Shown here: positions 1-10,000 of the stretch, piece after piece
Position numbering within the stretch: the first letter of the stretch is position 1
Layout of the letters: every line of letters starts with the position of its first letter
Origin: Planctomycetota bacterium
Lineage (GTDB): Bacteria; Planctomycetota; PUPC01; JACPCR01
NCBI GenBank assembly: GCA_016179685.1
Contig: JACPCR010000058.1
Location: 41,167-105,166, forward strand
DNA: 64,000 bases
Direction of reading: 5' to 3'
Position numbers and translations under genes: made by a program
The notes under the pieces: model-generated
What the model was told of the DNA's origin: nothing
The model's database searches: none
Seen by the model: the letters and a program-made list of their open reading frames with translations, nothing else

Positions 1-1
1 T

Positions 2-2962
2 CAGGAACGGTTCGCCGGGCTGCCCGAATTCAAGTCCGAAAGCCTTGGAGATTTCCGAACCCTGATGAACGTGCTCGACTTCCTAGACCGCTCCGCGCCG
101 CCGTTGCTGCGGGAATCTCAGCAGCGTCCAGGGACGCCGTCACAGAAGGAGCTGCCGCCTGGACCCGTGCCACCATCGCCGCCGGAGTCCCAGCTTCGGC
201 ACGATGTTCGGGCGGCTGCCGGCGTGGAAAAGGTCCATGCGACGTTGCTTCGAGTCATCGCCGAAAAGACGGGCTACCCCGTGGAGATGCTGGAGCTCGA
301 CATGCAGATGGATGCCGACCTGGGCATCGATTCGATCAAGCGGGTGGAGATTCTTTCCGCGCTGGGCGAGGAGCTTCCCGGTCTTCCGGAGATCAAGTCG
401 GACCACCTGGGGGCGTTGCATACCCTGAGGCAGGTGCTCGATTTCCTCACTCAGGGATCGGCAGGCGATGCGGTGGCGAATCGGGAAGGCGAATCCGTCT
501 CCTCGGCATCCGTGCCGGAGAGGGAAGCGGGCGCCGTGGAGCGACCACGGCGTGGGGTTGAAACGCAACCGGACACGCGGCAGGCCCTCCAATGCAGCGC
601 CCTCTGCTGCATCCCGATCGGGGAGCGCTCCCCCCGCGAGAAGTTCAACCTCGCTCCAGGCGCCGAGATATGGATTCTCGACGGCGGCTCAGAACTGGCC
701 GCGGGCCTTAAGCAGTCCCTGGCGTCCTTGAACTATGCCCCGCGCCTCTGTTCCCTGGACGGCTTGGCGGGGCTTTCCAGGCCAGCGACCCTGGGCGGGC
801 TGATCATCCTGTCGCCCGATAACGGTGGTAGCGACGCCTTTGTGAAGCGGGCCTTTCGATGGATTCAATTTGCGGGTCCCGGACTGCGAGCGGCGGGGAA
901 ATGCGGCGCCGCGATGCTGGTCACGGTTTCCCGACTCGACGGCGAATTCGGTCTCAATGGGCTTCACCCGCAGCATGATCCCGCCGCCGGCGGCCTGGCC
1001 GGTCTGGTGAAGACCGCGCAGCACGAATGGTCTGAAGTCCACTGCAAGGCGCTCGACGTGGCGTCTCGCCTGACGGACGTGGCCAAGGCAGCGGCTGCCA
1101 TCCTCGAGGAGATGTTCCAAGGCCTCCCCGTCGAGGTCGGCGTGACCGACCGGGGCCGACATGCGCTGGAGCTGCGGCCGAGCCCGCTGGGGCCAGGGAT
1201 CGGCCCGCCGCCGTTGAAGCCGAGCGACGTGGTCGTCATTTCGGGCGGAGCGCGGGGCATCACGGCCCGGGTCGCCCTCGCCCTGGCGCGGGCATTCCGT
1301 CCCACTCTGGTGCTGCTGGGACGCAGTCCCGAGCCGCGGCCCGAGCCGGACTGGCTTGCCGGCCTGGAGGATGAAGCGGCGATCAAGAAAGCGATCCAGG
1401 AGCATATCGGCGGTTCGCCCCCGCCAAAGCTCATTGGGGAGGAATATCGGGCCCGCATGGCGAGCCGCGAGATGGCCCGAAACTTTGAATACATCCGGGC
1501 CGCGGGCTCCCCATGGATTTACCGCTCCGTGGATGTCCGGAATCCAACGGCCGTTCGCTCCACCATCCAGGAAATCCGTAAGACGGCAGGTCCCATCCGG
1601 GGCCTCATCCATGGCGCCGGCGTGCTGGCCGATCGCCTCATCGAGGATAAGACTGAAGAGCAGTTCGAACTGGTCTACGACACCAAGGTTCGCGGGCTGC
1701 GCAACTTGATCGGCGCGCTGTCGGAGGACGATCTCCGCATCCTGGTGCTTTTCTCCTCCACGACCGCGCGCTTCGGCCGGACGGGTCAGGCAGACTATGC
1801 CGCGGCCAACGAGGTGCTCAACAAGATCGCCCAACAGCAGGCTCGCCTGCGGTCCGGATGCCGCGTCCTCGCGTTGAACTGGGGCCCCTGGGAAGGTGGG
1901 ATGGTTACCCCTTCCCTCCGGAAGGTGTTCGAGAAAGAGGGCGTGGGCATGATTCCGCTCGATGCCGGGTCCGAATTTCTGATCCAGGAAATCCAGCGGC
2001 CGCCGGGCCCGCGGGTGGAAATGGTCGTCCTCGGCAGCGTCCCTGCTCCTGATGGCTCTCCAGGAGCCACCACCGGGCGGGACGAGAAGCCGCCAACAAC
2101 GGATTCCTGGATTTCCTCCTTCGAGCGAATGCTCGACCTGGATCAACACCCCTTCCTGAAATCCCACGTGATGAACGGGCGGGCGGTCCTGCCCCTGGCG
2201 ATGGTCCTCGAATGGCTCGCCCACGGGGCGCTCCATGGAAATCCAGGATTGATCTTCCACGGCCTGGACAACCTCCGTATCCTTCGGGGCGTCACCTTGG
2301 AAGACCGCGAGCCCTACACCATCCAGATTCTGGCCGGCAAGGCCCGCAGACAGGATGGCTCTTTCATTGTCCCCACGGAGCTTCGTGGGTGGACGGTCGG
2401 AAGCCGCCCATCCACCCACGCTCGGTCCGATATCGTCCTGGTCTCACGGTTGCCAGAGGATAAGCCCATCTTGAATCTCGGCGCCCTCCAACAGTACCCG
2501 CGCTCAGTAGAGACCATCTACAACGATGGGCTCCTGTTCCATGGCCCGGACCTCCAGGGCATCGAACGGGTCCTCGGTTGCTCCGGTGAAGGGATCGTGG
2601 CCGAGGTCATGACCTCACCCAAGCCGTCCCAATGGCTGAAGCAGCCTCTGCGAGACGAGTGGGTCGCCGATCCTCTCGTCCTCGACAGCAGTTTTCAGAT
2701 GATGATCCTTTGGAGCATCGAGCGTCACGGCGCCGGATCGCTTCCTTGTTTCGTTCGACGTTACCGGCAGTTCCAGCGGTTCTTCCCGGAGGACGGGGTC
2801 CGGGTCGTCGTTCAGGTGAAAGAGGACACGAGGCATCGGGGTCTGGCCGATATCGAGTTCTTCGATCGCGGGGGAAGGCTGGTTGCGCGGATGGAAAGCA
2901 CCGAGTGCGTGATTGACGCCTCCCTGAATGAGGCCTTCCGGGCCAACCAGCTTGCCGAGTAG
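2..2962 (+). CDS. PfaA-like polyunsaturated/secondary-lipid synthase subunit, 5'-truncated by window edge (ACP-ACP-KR-DH)
   Basis: The reading frame is open from base 2, so this is the C-terminal part of a longer megasynthase; the ATG at 65 lies inside an ACP and is not a start. Bases 2-90 encode the end of one acyl carrier domain. A complete ACP follows at about 228-450, with the phosphopantetheine Ser at 332-334 in the motif LGIDSIKR. A ketoreductase at about 1230-1960 has a Rossmann motif SGGARGITA and the active-site patch YAAAN. The C-terminal hotdog dehydratase (about 2140-2900) keeps the HxxxGxxxxP motif in SHVMNGRAVLP. Tandem ACP then KR then this dehydratase is the known order of PfaA, where KS and malonyl transferase precede them; those would lie upstream. 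It would work with the PfaC-like protein at 4002 to build and reduce acyl chains. The product cannot be read from sequence. Confidence 0.9.
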   Translation, partial: QERFAGLPEFKSESLGDFRTLMNVLDFLDRSAPPLLRESQQRPGTPSQKELPPGPVPPSPPESQLRHDVRAAAGVEKVHATLLRVIAEKTGYPVEMLELDMQMDADLGIDSIKRVEILSALGEELPGLPEIKSDHLGALHTLRQVLDFLTQGSAGDAVANREGESVSSASVPEREAGAVERPRRGVETQPDTRQALQCSALCCIPIGERSPREKFNLAPGAEIWILDGGSELAAGLKQSLASLNYAPRLCSLDGLAGLSRPATLGGLIILSPDNGGSDAFVKRAFRWIQFAGPGLRAAGKCGAAMLVTVSRLDGEFGLNGLHPQHDPAAGGLAGLVKTAQHEWSEVHCKALDVASRLTDVAKAAAAILEEMFQGLPVEVGVTDRGRHALELRPSPLGPGIGPPPLKPSDVVVISGGARGITARVALALARAFRPTLVLLGRSPEPRPEPDWLAGLEDEAAIKKAIQEHIGGSPPPKLIGEEYRARMASREMARNFEYIRAAGSPWIYRSVDVRNPTAVRSTIQEIRKTAGPIRGLIHGAGVLADRLIEDKTEEQFELVYDTKVRGLRNLIGALSEDDLRILVLFSSTTARFGRTGQADYAAANEVLNKIAQQQARLRSGCRVLALNWGPWEGGMVTPSLRKVFEKEGVGMIPLDAGSEFLIQEIQRPPGPRVEMVVLGSVPAPDGSPGATTGRDEKPPTTDSWISSFERMLDLDQHPFLKSHVMNGRAVLPLAMVLEWLAHGALHGNPGLIFHGLDNLRILRGVTLEDREPYTIQILAGKARRQDGSFIVPTELRGWTVGSRPSTHARSDIVLVSRLPEDKPILNLGALQQYPRSVETIYNDGLLFHGPDLQGIERVLGCSGEGIVAEVMTSPKPSQWLKQPLRDEWVADPLVLDSSFQMMILWSIERHGAGSLPCFVRRYRQFQRFFPEDGVRVVVQVKEDTRHRGLADIEFFDRGGRLVARMESTECVIDASLNEAFRANQLAE

Positions 2963-3131
2963 TTTCCCGGATCAGAATGCGGGGACACTTCTGAAGAGGG
3001 ATGCGAGAATCGCCAGCGGCCAGATGACGGACCTGGCAGGATCGCGGTGAGCCGACAGGATTGTTTTGCCGTAAGTTCGTAAGACCGCCTCATCATGAAT
3101 TCGGTACGGCAAAGTGCTCGATGTGCCTGCC

Positions 3132-3456
3132 ATGTTAAAATCTGCAGAAGGAACTTGTCGGGACGGCAGAGTCGAACACCTGGAAACGCCCGACAAAGTG
3201 GCTGAAGCCAGAGTCATCGTCGCTTTCTTGCCTGCCAAGGCATCGGACGCGCCGAATGCCGATGGAACGACCAAAGTAACCGTCCCAGAGAAACGGAAGC
3301 AAGAGGTGCGCGGGAGAAAGAAAGGCACCTGGCCTACCGGAGTGGGTGGAAGCTGCCCGCCAGATGGACAAGGAAATCGAAAGTGCAGGAGTTAGGTTGC
3401 CTTCTGATTTGGCCACGCAGCACGATCCTTTTTTCTACGGCACGCCGAAACGATGA
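3132..3456 (+). pseudogene. Frameshifted antitoxin relic
   Basis: An ATG at 3132 opens a frame reading MLKSAEGTCRDGRVEHLE, like small antitoxin/DUF-type proteins beginning with a short beta-hairpin. The homologous-looking C-terminal part (WVEAARQMDKEIES and then YGTPKR) is in another frame, from about 3343 to a TGA at 3454-3456, so a frameshift lies between about 3290 and 3343. The TGA overlaps the ATG of the PIN-domain toxin relic (ATGA), the usual coupling of such pairs. The antitoxin family was not identified with certainty; assignment rests on size, position and coupling. It sits between two lipid-synthase genes transcribed in the same direction. Confidence 0.55.
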
Positions 3457-3854
3457 AGGCCATCTTTGTCGGCACAGGATTCTACATCGCAGTGGTCAAT
3501 CCGCACGGCATCCATCACCGCAAAGCAGGGAAGTGGACACAACTGCTGGCCAAACAAGAGTTCCAACTCTGAACAACCGAGGCCGTCTTAATGGAATGTG
3601 CCAATGCTTCGGCCCGACGCACCTATCGGTCGGATGTCTACGAATTGCGAAAGGCGCTGCTGAGCGAAGGGCTGCTGATTGAACCGACCGCCCACGAGAT
3701 CGAGAAGGCATGGGCCGCATATGAGCGTGGCGGGGTGGGCCGGGCCGGGATCGTCGATCACGTGTCCTTTGTCGTCAGGCGCCGGGTGAACATCACCGGC
3801 GCCTTCACGAACGACCGGCATTTCCTGTCCGCCGGGTTCACCCCACTGTTCTGA
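3453..3854 (+). pseudogene. PIN-domain (VapC-like) toxin relic with in-frame stop
   Basis: The frame from ATG 3453 reads MKAIFVGTGFYIAVVNP for 39 residues, meets TGA at 3570-3572, then continues in the same frame as TTEAVLMECANASAR to the end at 3854. Together the pieces make about 133 residues, the normal size of a PIN ribonuclease toxin. The later acidic positions are visible (TTEAV, GIVDHVSF, TNDRHF). The first catalytic Asp, expected in a VDTGF motif, is Gly here (VGTGF). A nonsense codon plus loss of a metal-binding Asp indicates decay. A re-start at ATG 3591 would give an 87-residue fragment without the N-terminal strand and is unlikely to be active. Confidence 0.75.
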
Positions 3855-4001
3855 GTGTGTACCCGCGAAACGGCGAGGGACAACAGGAATCTGCCGGTGA
3901 TGCGGCAATGGATTCAGCCTTGGGTCGCCCCGAACCCTTTTTTGACCCTCTCTTCAAACCTGAGAAGTTTTGTTTCTCTTTTCGCCGAGGTTTCTTGACG
4001 G

Positions 4002-7000
4002 ATGCGTGAGGGCCCGTTCGTTGCCATCGTCGGGCTAGGCGGCGTCTTTCCAAAGGCCCCGGACCCGGATGCCTTCTGGCAGAACATCCTCCGCGGGATC
4101 GATACCTCGTCGGAGGTTCCGGCCAACCGCTGGCTTCTTCCCGTCGAGGAGGTCTTCCAAGCGGGTCCGCCAGCGCCCGACAGGGTCTATTCCCGGCGCG
4201 CCTGCACCATCGACGGGTATCCGCTCGATCTCTCGGGCTTGAGCATCGAACGGGAATTCCTCGTGCAGCTTGACCCTCTGTTCCACCTGGCCCTGGAGGC
4301 GGGACGTCAGGCCTGGCAGAGCGGAGTCACCCATAACCTGGACCGTGGCCGGGTCGGCGTCATCCTGGGGAACATCGCCCTGCCGACGGACCGCTCTTCG
4401 GCCCTGGCCCGGGAGATGCTCGGCCCCAGCCTGGAGGAGAAGGTCCTGGGAAGGTGGAATCGGGAGCGGTCTTCGAGCGCGTCGTCGCCGTCCACCCATC
4501 CGCTGAACCGCTACGTGACGGGGCTGCCGGCCGGCATCCTGGCGAAGGCCCTGGGTCTGGGCGGCGGAAGCGCCACGGTCGATGCGGCCTGCGCGTCCTC
4601 CCTTTACGCGCTGAAGCTGGCCTCGGACGAGTTGCTCGCTGGACGCGCCGACGCCATGCTGGCCGGCGGGCTTTCCCGGCCGGACTGCCTCTACACCCAG
4701 ATGGGCTTCTCGCAGCTCCGCGCCCTTTCGCCGACGGGCCGGTGCTCGCCCTTCGACGTGAAAGCGGACGGGCTGGTCGTTGGCGAGGGCGCCGGGGTTT
4801 TTCTGCTCAAGCGCCTGGAAGACGCGCGGCGTGACGGCGACCTCATCCACGCGGTCGTCCTCGGGATCGGGCTATCGAACGACGTGGGCGGCAGCCTGCT
4901 GGCGCCCAGCTCCGAGGGACAGCTCCGAGCCCTTCGGCCCGCCTATGAGCAGGCCGGACTGGCCCCTCAGGACATGGACCTGATCGAATGCCATGCGACC
5001 GGCACGGCCGTCGGAGACGCGGTCGAATTTGAGAGTCTCAGGACCTTGTGGGGACCCCAGGACGGGTCGAAACGCCGGTGTGTCATCGGGTCGGTCAAGT
5101 CCAACATCGGGCACGCCTTGACGGCAGCAGGCGCCGCCGGACTCCTCAAGGTTCTGCTGGCCCTGCGAAACCGTACCCTTCCTCCGACGGCGAATTTTTC
5201 GCAAGCCGCTCCGGGCCTGAACCTCACGGACAGCCCCTTCCGGATTCCGTCCGAAGCCGAGCCCTGGCCGATGCGGCATCCGAGCACGCCGCGTCGCGCC
5301 GCCGTCAGTGCCTTCGGCTTCGGTGGCATCAATGCCCATGTCGTACTGGAGGAGTGGATCGAGCCCGCGCGGCGTGCGCAACCGGCTCGGTCCGCGGGTC
5401 CCGTTCGACCGGACACCCCGCTCATCGCTATCATCGGGATGGACGCGCACTTCGGCCCGTGGGCGTCCCTGCGTGAGTTCCGGGAACGAGTGCTCGGAGG
5501 AGGGGATGCCGTGGAGCCCTCGGCGCCGAGCCGCTGGTGGGGTGTGCCGTCGAGTGTGTGGTTTCAAGATCAGGGTCTATCCGGGTGTCCTTTCAAAGGT
5601 TTTTTCATCGATTCTCTCCGAGTGCCTCTGGATCGCTTTCGGATACCGCCGAAGGAGCTGGAGGAGATGCTGGCTCAGCAAGTGCTCATGCTCCAGGTGG
5701 TCCGAGGAGCGAGAAGAGACGCAGGCCTGGATGAGAAGACGAGCCTGGACACCGGTGTTTTCATTGGCCTCGGGCTCGACCTCAACACCACGCACTTTCA
5801 TTTTCGGTGGTCGCTTCTCGACCAGGCGCGGGCCTGGTCCGAGGAACTGGGTCTGGGCCTTTCGGAGGCGGACTTGAGGGACTGGGCGCGATCGCTGCGG
5901 GATGCGGCGGGTCCGGCGCTCACCGCCAATCGGACCATGGGCGCCCTGGGCGGCATCGTGGCGAGCCGAGTGGCCCGGGAGTATCGGACGGGCGGGCCCA
6001 GCTTCACCCTGTCCAGCGAAGAAACTTCCGGCCTGCGGGCCCTCGATGCAGCCGTCCGCGCCCTCCAGAAGCGTGAGGTCCGCCGGGCGATCGTCGGGGC
6101 CGTGGACCTTGCCGGGGAGCTCCGCGCGGCGCTGGGCGCCCATGCGGTCCGCCCCTATTCCGCCTCCGGAGAGGTCCGGCCGCTGTCTCCCGCCGCCGAC
6201 GGCCCCATCATCGGCGAAGGCGCTGCGGCCATCGTCCTCAAACGCCTCGAGGACGCGGTCCGGGACGGGGACCACATCACCGCGGTGGTCCGTGGTCTCG
6301 GCTTCGCCCTCGGCGGCAAGACGGAGTCGGTTACTCCGGATGCCAGCGCTTATCGGGAAGCCATGACCCGCGCCTACCGCGAGGCCATGGTGGACCCGGC
6401 CACGATCGGTTATCTCGAGGTCAACGGGAGCGGACATCCCCAGGAGGACCGGGTCGAGGCGACGGCGCTTTCCGAATTTTTCCGATCGACTGGCCGCCGC
6501 AGCCCCTGCGCCCTGGGAAGCGTGAAGGCCGATATCGGGCACACGGGCGCGGCGTCGGGTCTGGCGTCCCTTCTCAAGGCTTGTCTCTGTCTCGAAGCTG
6601 AACTTCTTTCCCCGCTGAGGAACACCCGTCAACTCCGGCCAGAGTTTTTGGACGCCGAGCGCTTGTTCTTCTTGCCGAGGCATCCCCAGTACTGGCTGCG
6701 AAACCGGGCGGAGGGGCCCCGCCGGGCCGCCGTAAGCGTCTTCAGCGTGGATGGAAACTGCGCCCACGTGGTGCTCGAGGCCTACGAGCCGGCCACCGGC
6801 GTTGCGGGCCGATCCGCACGGTTTCAGCCCGTCAAGACGAGGAGGGAAGCGCTCTTCGCGGTCGAGGCCGATGGCCCTGCGGGCCTGAAGAGCGGACTGG
6901 AGCGCCTGCGCGTCCTGGCTTCATCGCCGTCCAGCTCGGACCTGGACGGCCTCGCCCGGCACTGGTGGAAAGAAAACGCCGGAAAGCCGACCCAGACAAG

Positions 7001-10000
7001 GGGCGTGGCGCTTGTTACACGTGACCCGAAGGAGCTTCGGACTCAGATCGATCGAGTCTCTCGATCGATATCCGAGAATCCCGAGAGGGCACTTCCCGAG
7101 AATGGCAGCGCCTCATCCCAGGCGGCGGACCGCGTCTTCTATTCGCCCGGACCGATGGCTGCTCAGGGTCAACTCGCCTTTGTTTTTCCAGGTTCCGGAA
7201 ACCATTATCTGGGGATGGGCCGGGAAATTTCCGTCGAGTGGCCAGAAATTCTAAGACGACAGGACCTCGAGACCGAGACGCTCCGGGACCAACTCGTCCC
7301 CGACGTGATCTGGAACGCGAGGTCCAGCAAGGAACTCCACGCCAACCCGAAGGCCATGATCTTCGGCCAGGTGGCCCTGGGCACCCTCGTCAGCGACCTC
7401 CTGAGGGGCTTCGGTGTCCATCCGCACGCGGTCATCGGATACAGCTTGGGTGAATCTGCAGGCTTGTTTGCTCTGCGGGCCTGGCGCGACCGGACCGGGA
7501 TGCTGCAGCGCATGAATGCGTCCACGCTGTTCACCGGCGATCTCGCCGGGCCGTGCCACGCGGTCCGGCAAGCCTGGAATTTGCCCGCGGAGCGGACCGT
7601 CGAGTGGACCGTTGGAGTGATCGACCGTCCCGCCGCACGGGTGCAGGAAGCCATCCGCGGCCGTGAGAGCGTCTACCTGCTCATCATCAACACTCCGCAG
7701 GAATGCGTGGTCGGAGGAGACAGCGGGGCAGTGAAGAAGCTGGTCCAGTACCTGGGTTGCCGATGGGTCCGCCTTCGGGGCGTCATTACCGTGCACTGCG
7801 AGGTGGCCCGCGTCGTCGAGCAGGCCTACCGCGAACTGCACCTCTTTCCGACCACTCCGCCAGCGGGCGTCCGGTTCTACAGCGGCGTGCTGGGCAGGGC
7901 CTATGCGGTCAACACGGAGAGCGCGGCCGATTCCATCCTCGGACAGGCCCTCAGCGGGTTCGACTTCACCCGGGTGATCGAATCGGCTTACGCTGACGGG
8001 GTTCGCCTCTTTCTCGAGATGGGGCCGGGCGCTTCTTGCAGCCGGATGATCCGGAGAATCCTCGAAGGCCGTCCACACTGGGCGCGCTCGGCGTGCGTTT
8101 CCGGCCAGGACGGCGTGTCCACCCTGTTGAACCTGCTGGGAGCGCTGATCGCTGAAAGGTATCCGCTGGACCTGAGTTGGCTTTACGGGCAGGAGGAATC
8201 GGCCGTGGCCCGGTCCGGAGAGCCCGAGGCATCTGCCGAAGCCCACAGGACGCTGGTCATCCCTCTGGGAGGGAGGCCATTCGAGCTAGAGGTCCCGAAG
8301 CCGCGTCGGGCGCTTCAGGGCGTGCCGGGGTGTTCCGCATCGTTGGACATCTCCCGCAGTCCCGAGTCCCCCGCGTCGGCCACCTCGGAAATCCAAGAGG
8401 GCCCTGTGCCCTTTTCGCGTCTTCTTAAAGGGGCCGCGGCAGCAGTCGCGGCCCGCGCGGAAGCGCACCAGGCTTATCTGCGGTTCTTCCAAGCGGGCAG
8501 CCGGGCGGTTTCGCGAAACATCGATTTCCAGATGGCGTTGTTCGAGAGGCTGGGCGGCGCGGAGCGGCAGCGGCCGGCAAGCAAGGCAGGCAGCGGTGGT
8601 CCCGTCGAAGCCGCGGCCAGCCATGGGAAGCCCCTTGTTTCTTTGCAGGGGCCGATCGACGCCGCAGTTCTTGCGACGGACGTTGAAGGAGGCCGGGGCC
8701 ACCAGGCCACCGGCGGTCCGATTCTGGATCGCCGCCAATGCCTCGAATTCGCGGTGGGCGACGTCGCTCGCGTCTTGGGACCTGACTATGCGGAAGTGGA
8801 CACGTTCCCGACTCGGGTACGGCTGCCGGACGAACCGCTGATGCTGGTGGATCGCATCCTGGCCATCGAGGCGCAGCCGCGTTCCATGACGTCCGGACGC
8901 GTCGTGACCGAGCACGACATCCTCCCGGGCGCCTGGTATCTCGACGGCGGACGCATCCCCACGTGCATCGCCGTCGAGGCAGGCCAGGCCGATCTTTTCC
9001 TCTCCGGTTATCTCGGCATCGATTTCCAGACGCGGGGCAGGGCGGTCTATCGGCTTCTGGACGCCCAGGTGACCTTCCACCGGGGCATGCCGGGCCCGGG
9101 GTCCACCATCCATTACGACATTCGGATTGAACGCTTCTTCCGGCACGCCGGCGCCTGGTTCTTCCACTTCAGCTTTGAGGGAACCGTGGGAGGAGAGCCG
9201 CTCCTGACCATGCGGAACGGGTGTGCGGGCTTCTTCACGCAGGCCGAACTGGACGCGGGCGCTGGCATCGTGCTGGCCGAACGCGAGCGACGCCCGATAC
9301 CCGGTGTCCGGCCCGACGATTGGCAGGACCTGGTCGCGCAGGCAATGGAGTCCTACGAAGACCGCCAGATCGAGGCGCTTCGGGCTGGCGATCTCGCCAG
9401 TTGCTTCGGACCGCCGTTCGACGGCCTCTCCTTGAAGAATCCCGTCCGCTTGCCGGGCGGCAGGATGAAACTGGTGGACCGGGTTGTGCACCTGGACCCT
9501 TCTGGCGGACGCTATGGACTGGGCCTCATTCGCGCCGAGGCGGATATCCGCCCGGACGACTGGTTTCTCACGTGCCATTTCGTAGATGACCGCGTCATGC
9601 CGGGGACGTTGATGTACGAGTGCTGCCTGCACACCTTGAGAATCTTCCTCACGCGGATGGGATGGGTGGGTGAACAGGACGCGATTCGATACGAGCCGAT
9701 CCCGGGCGTTCGCAGCGAGTTGAAGTGCCGGGGCCAGGTCAACGAGGCCACGCGGAAGGCGGTCTATGAAATCTCCATCCGGGAGATCGGCTACCGGCCG
9801 CAGCCCTACGCCATTGTCGATGCCCTGATGTACGCCGACGGCAAGCCGGTGGTCGCCATTCGCCAGATGTCCTGTCAGGTGAGCGGTCTCACGCGGGAGG
9901 GACTCCGGGACCTCTGGCGGAGGCGGGCCCCCCGCGCCTTGGACTGCAAGCCTGCCGTCGTGGATCACAGCCGAATCCTGGCCTTTGCGGTGGGCAAGCC

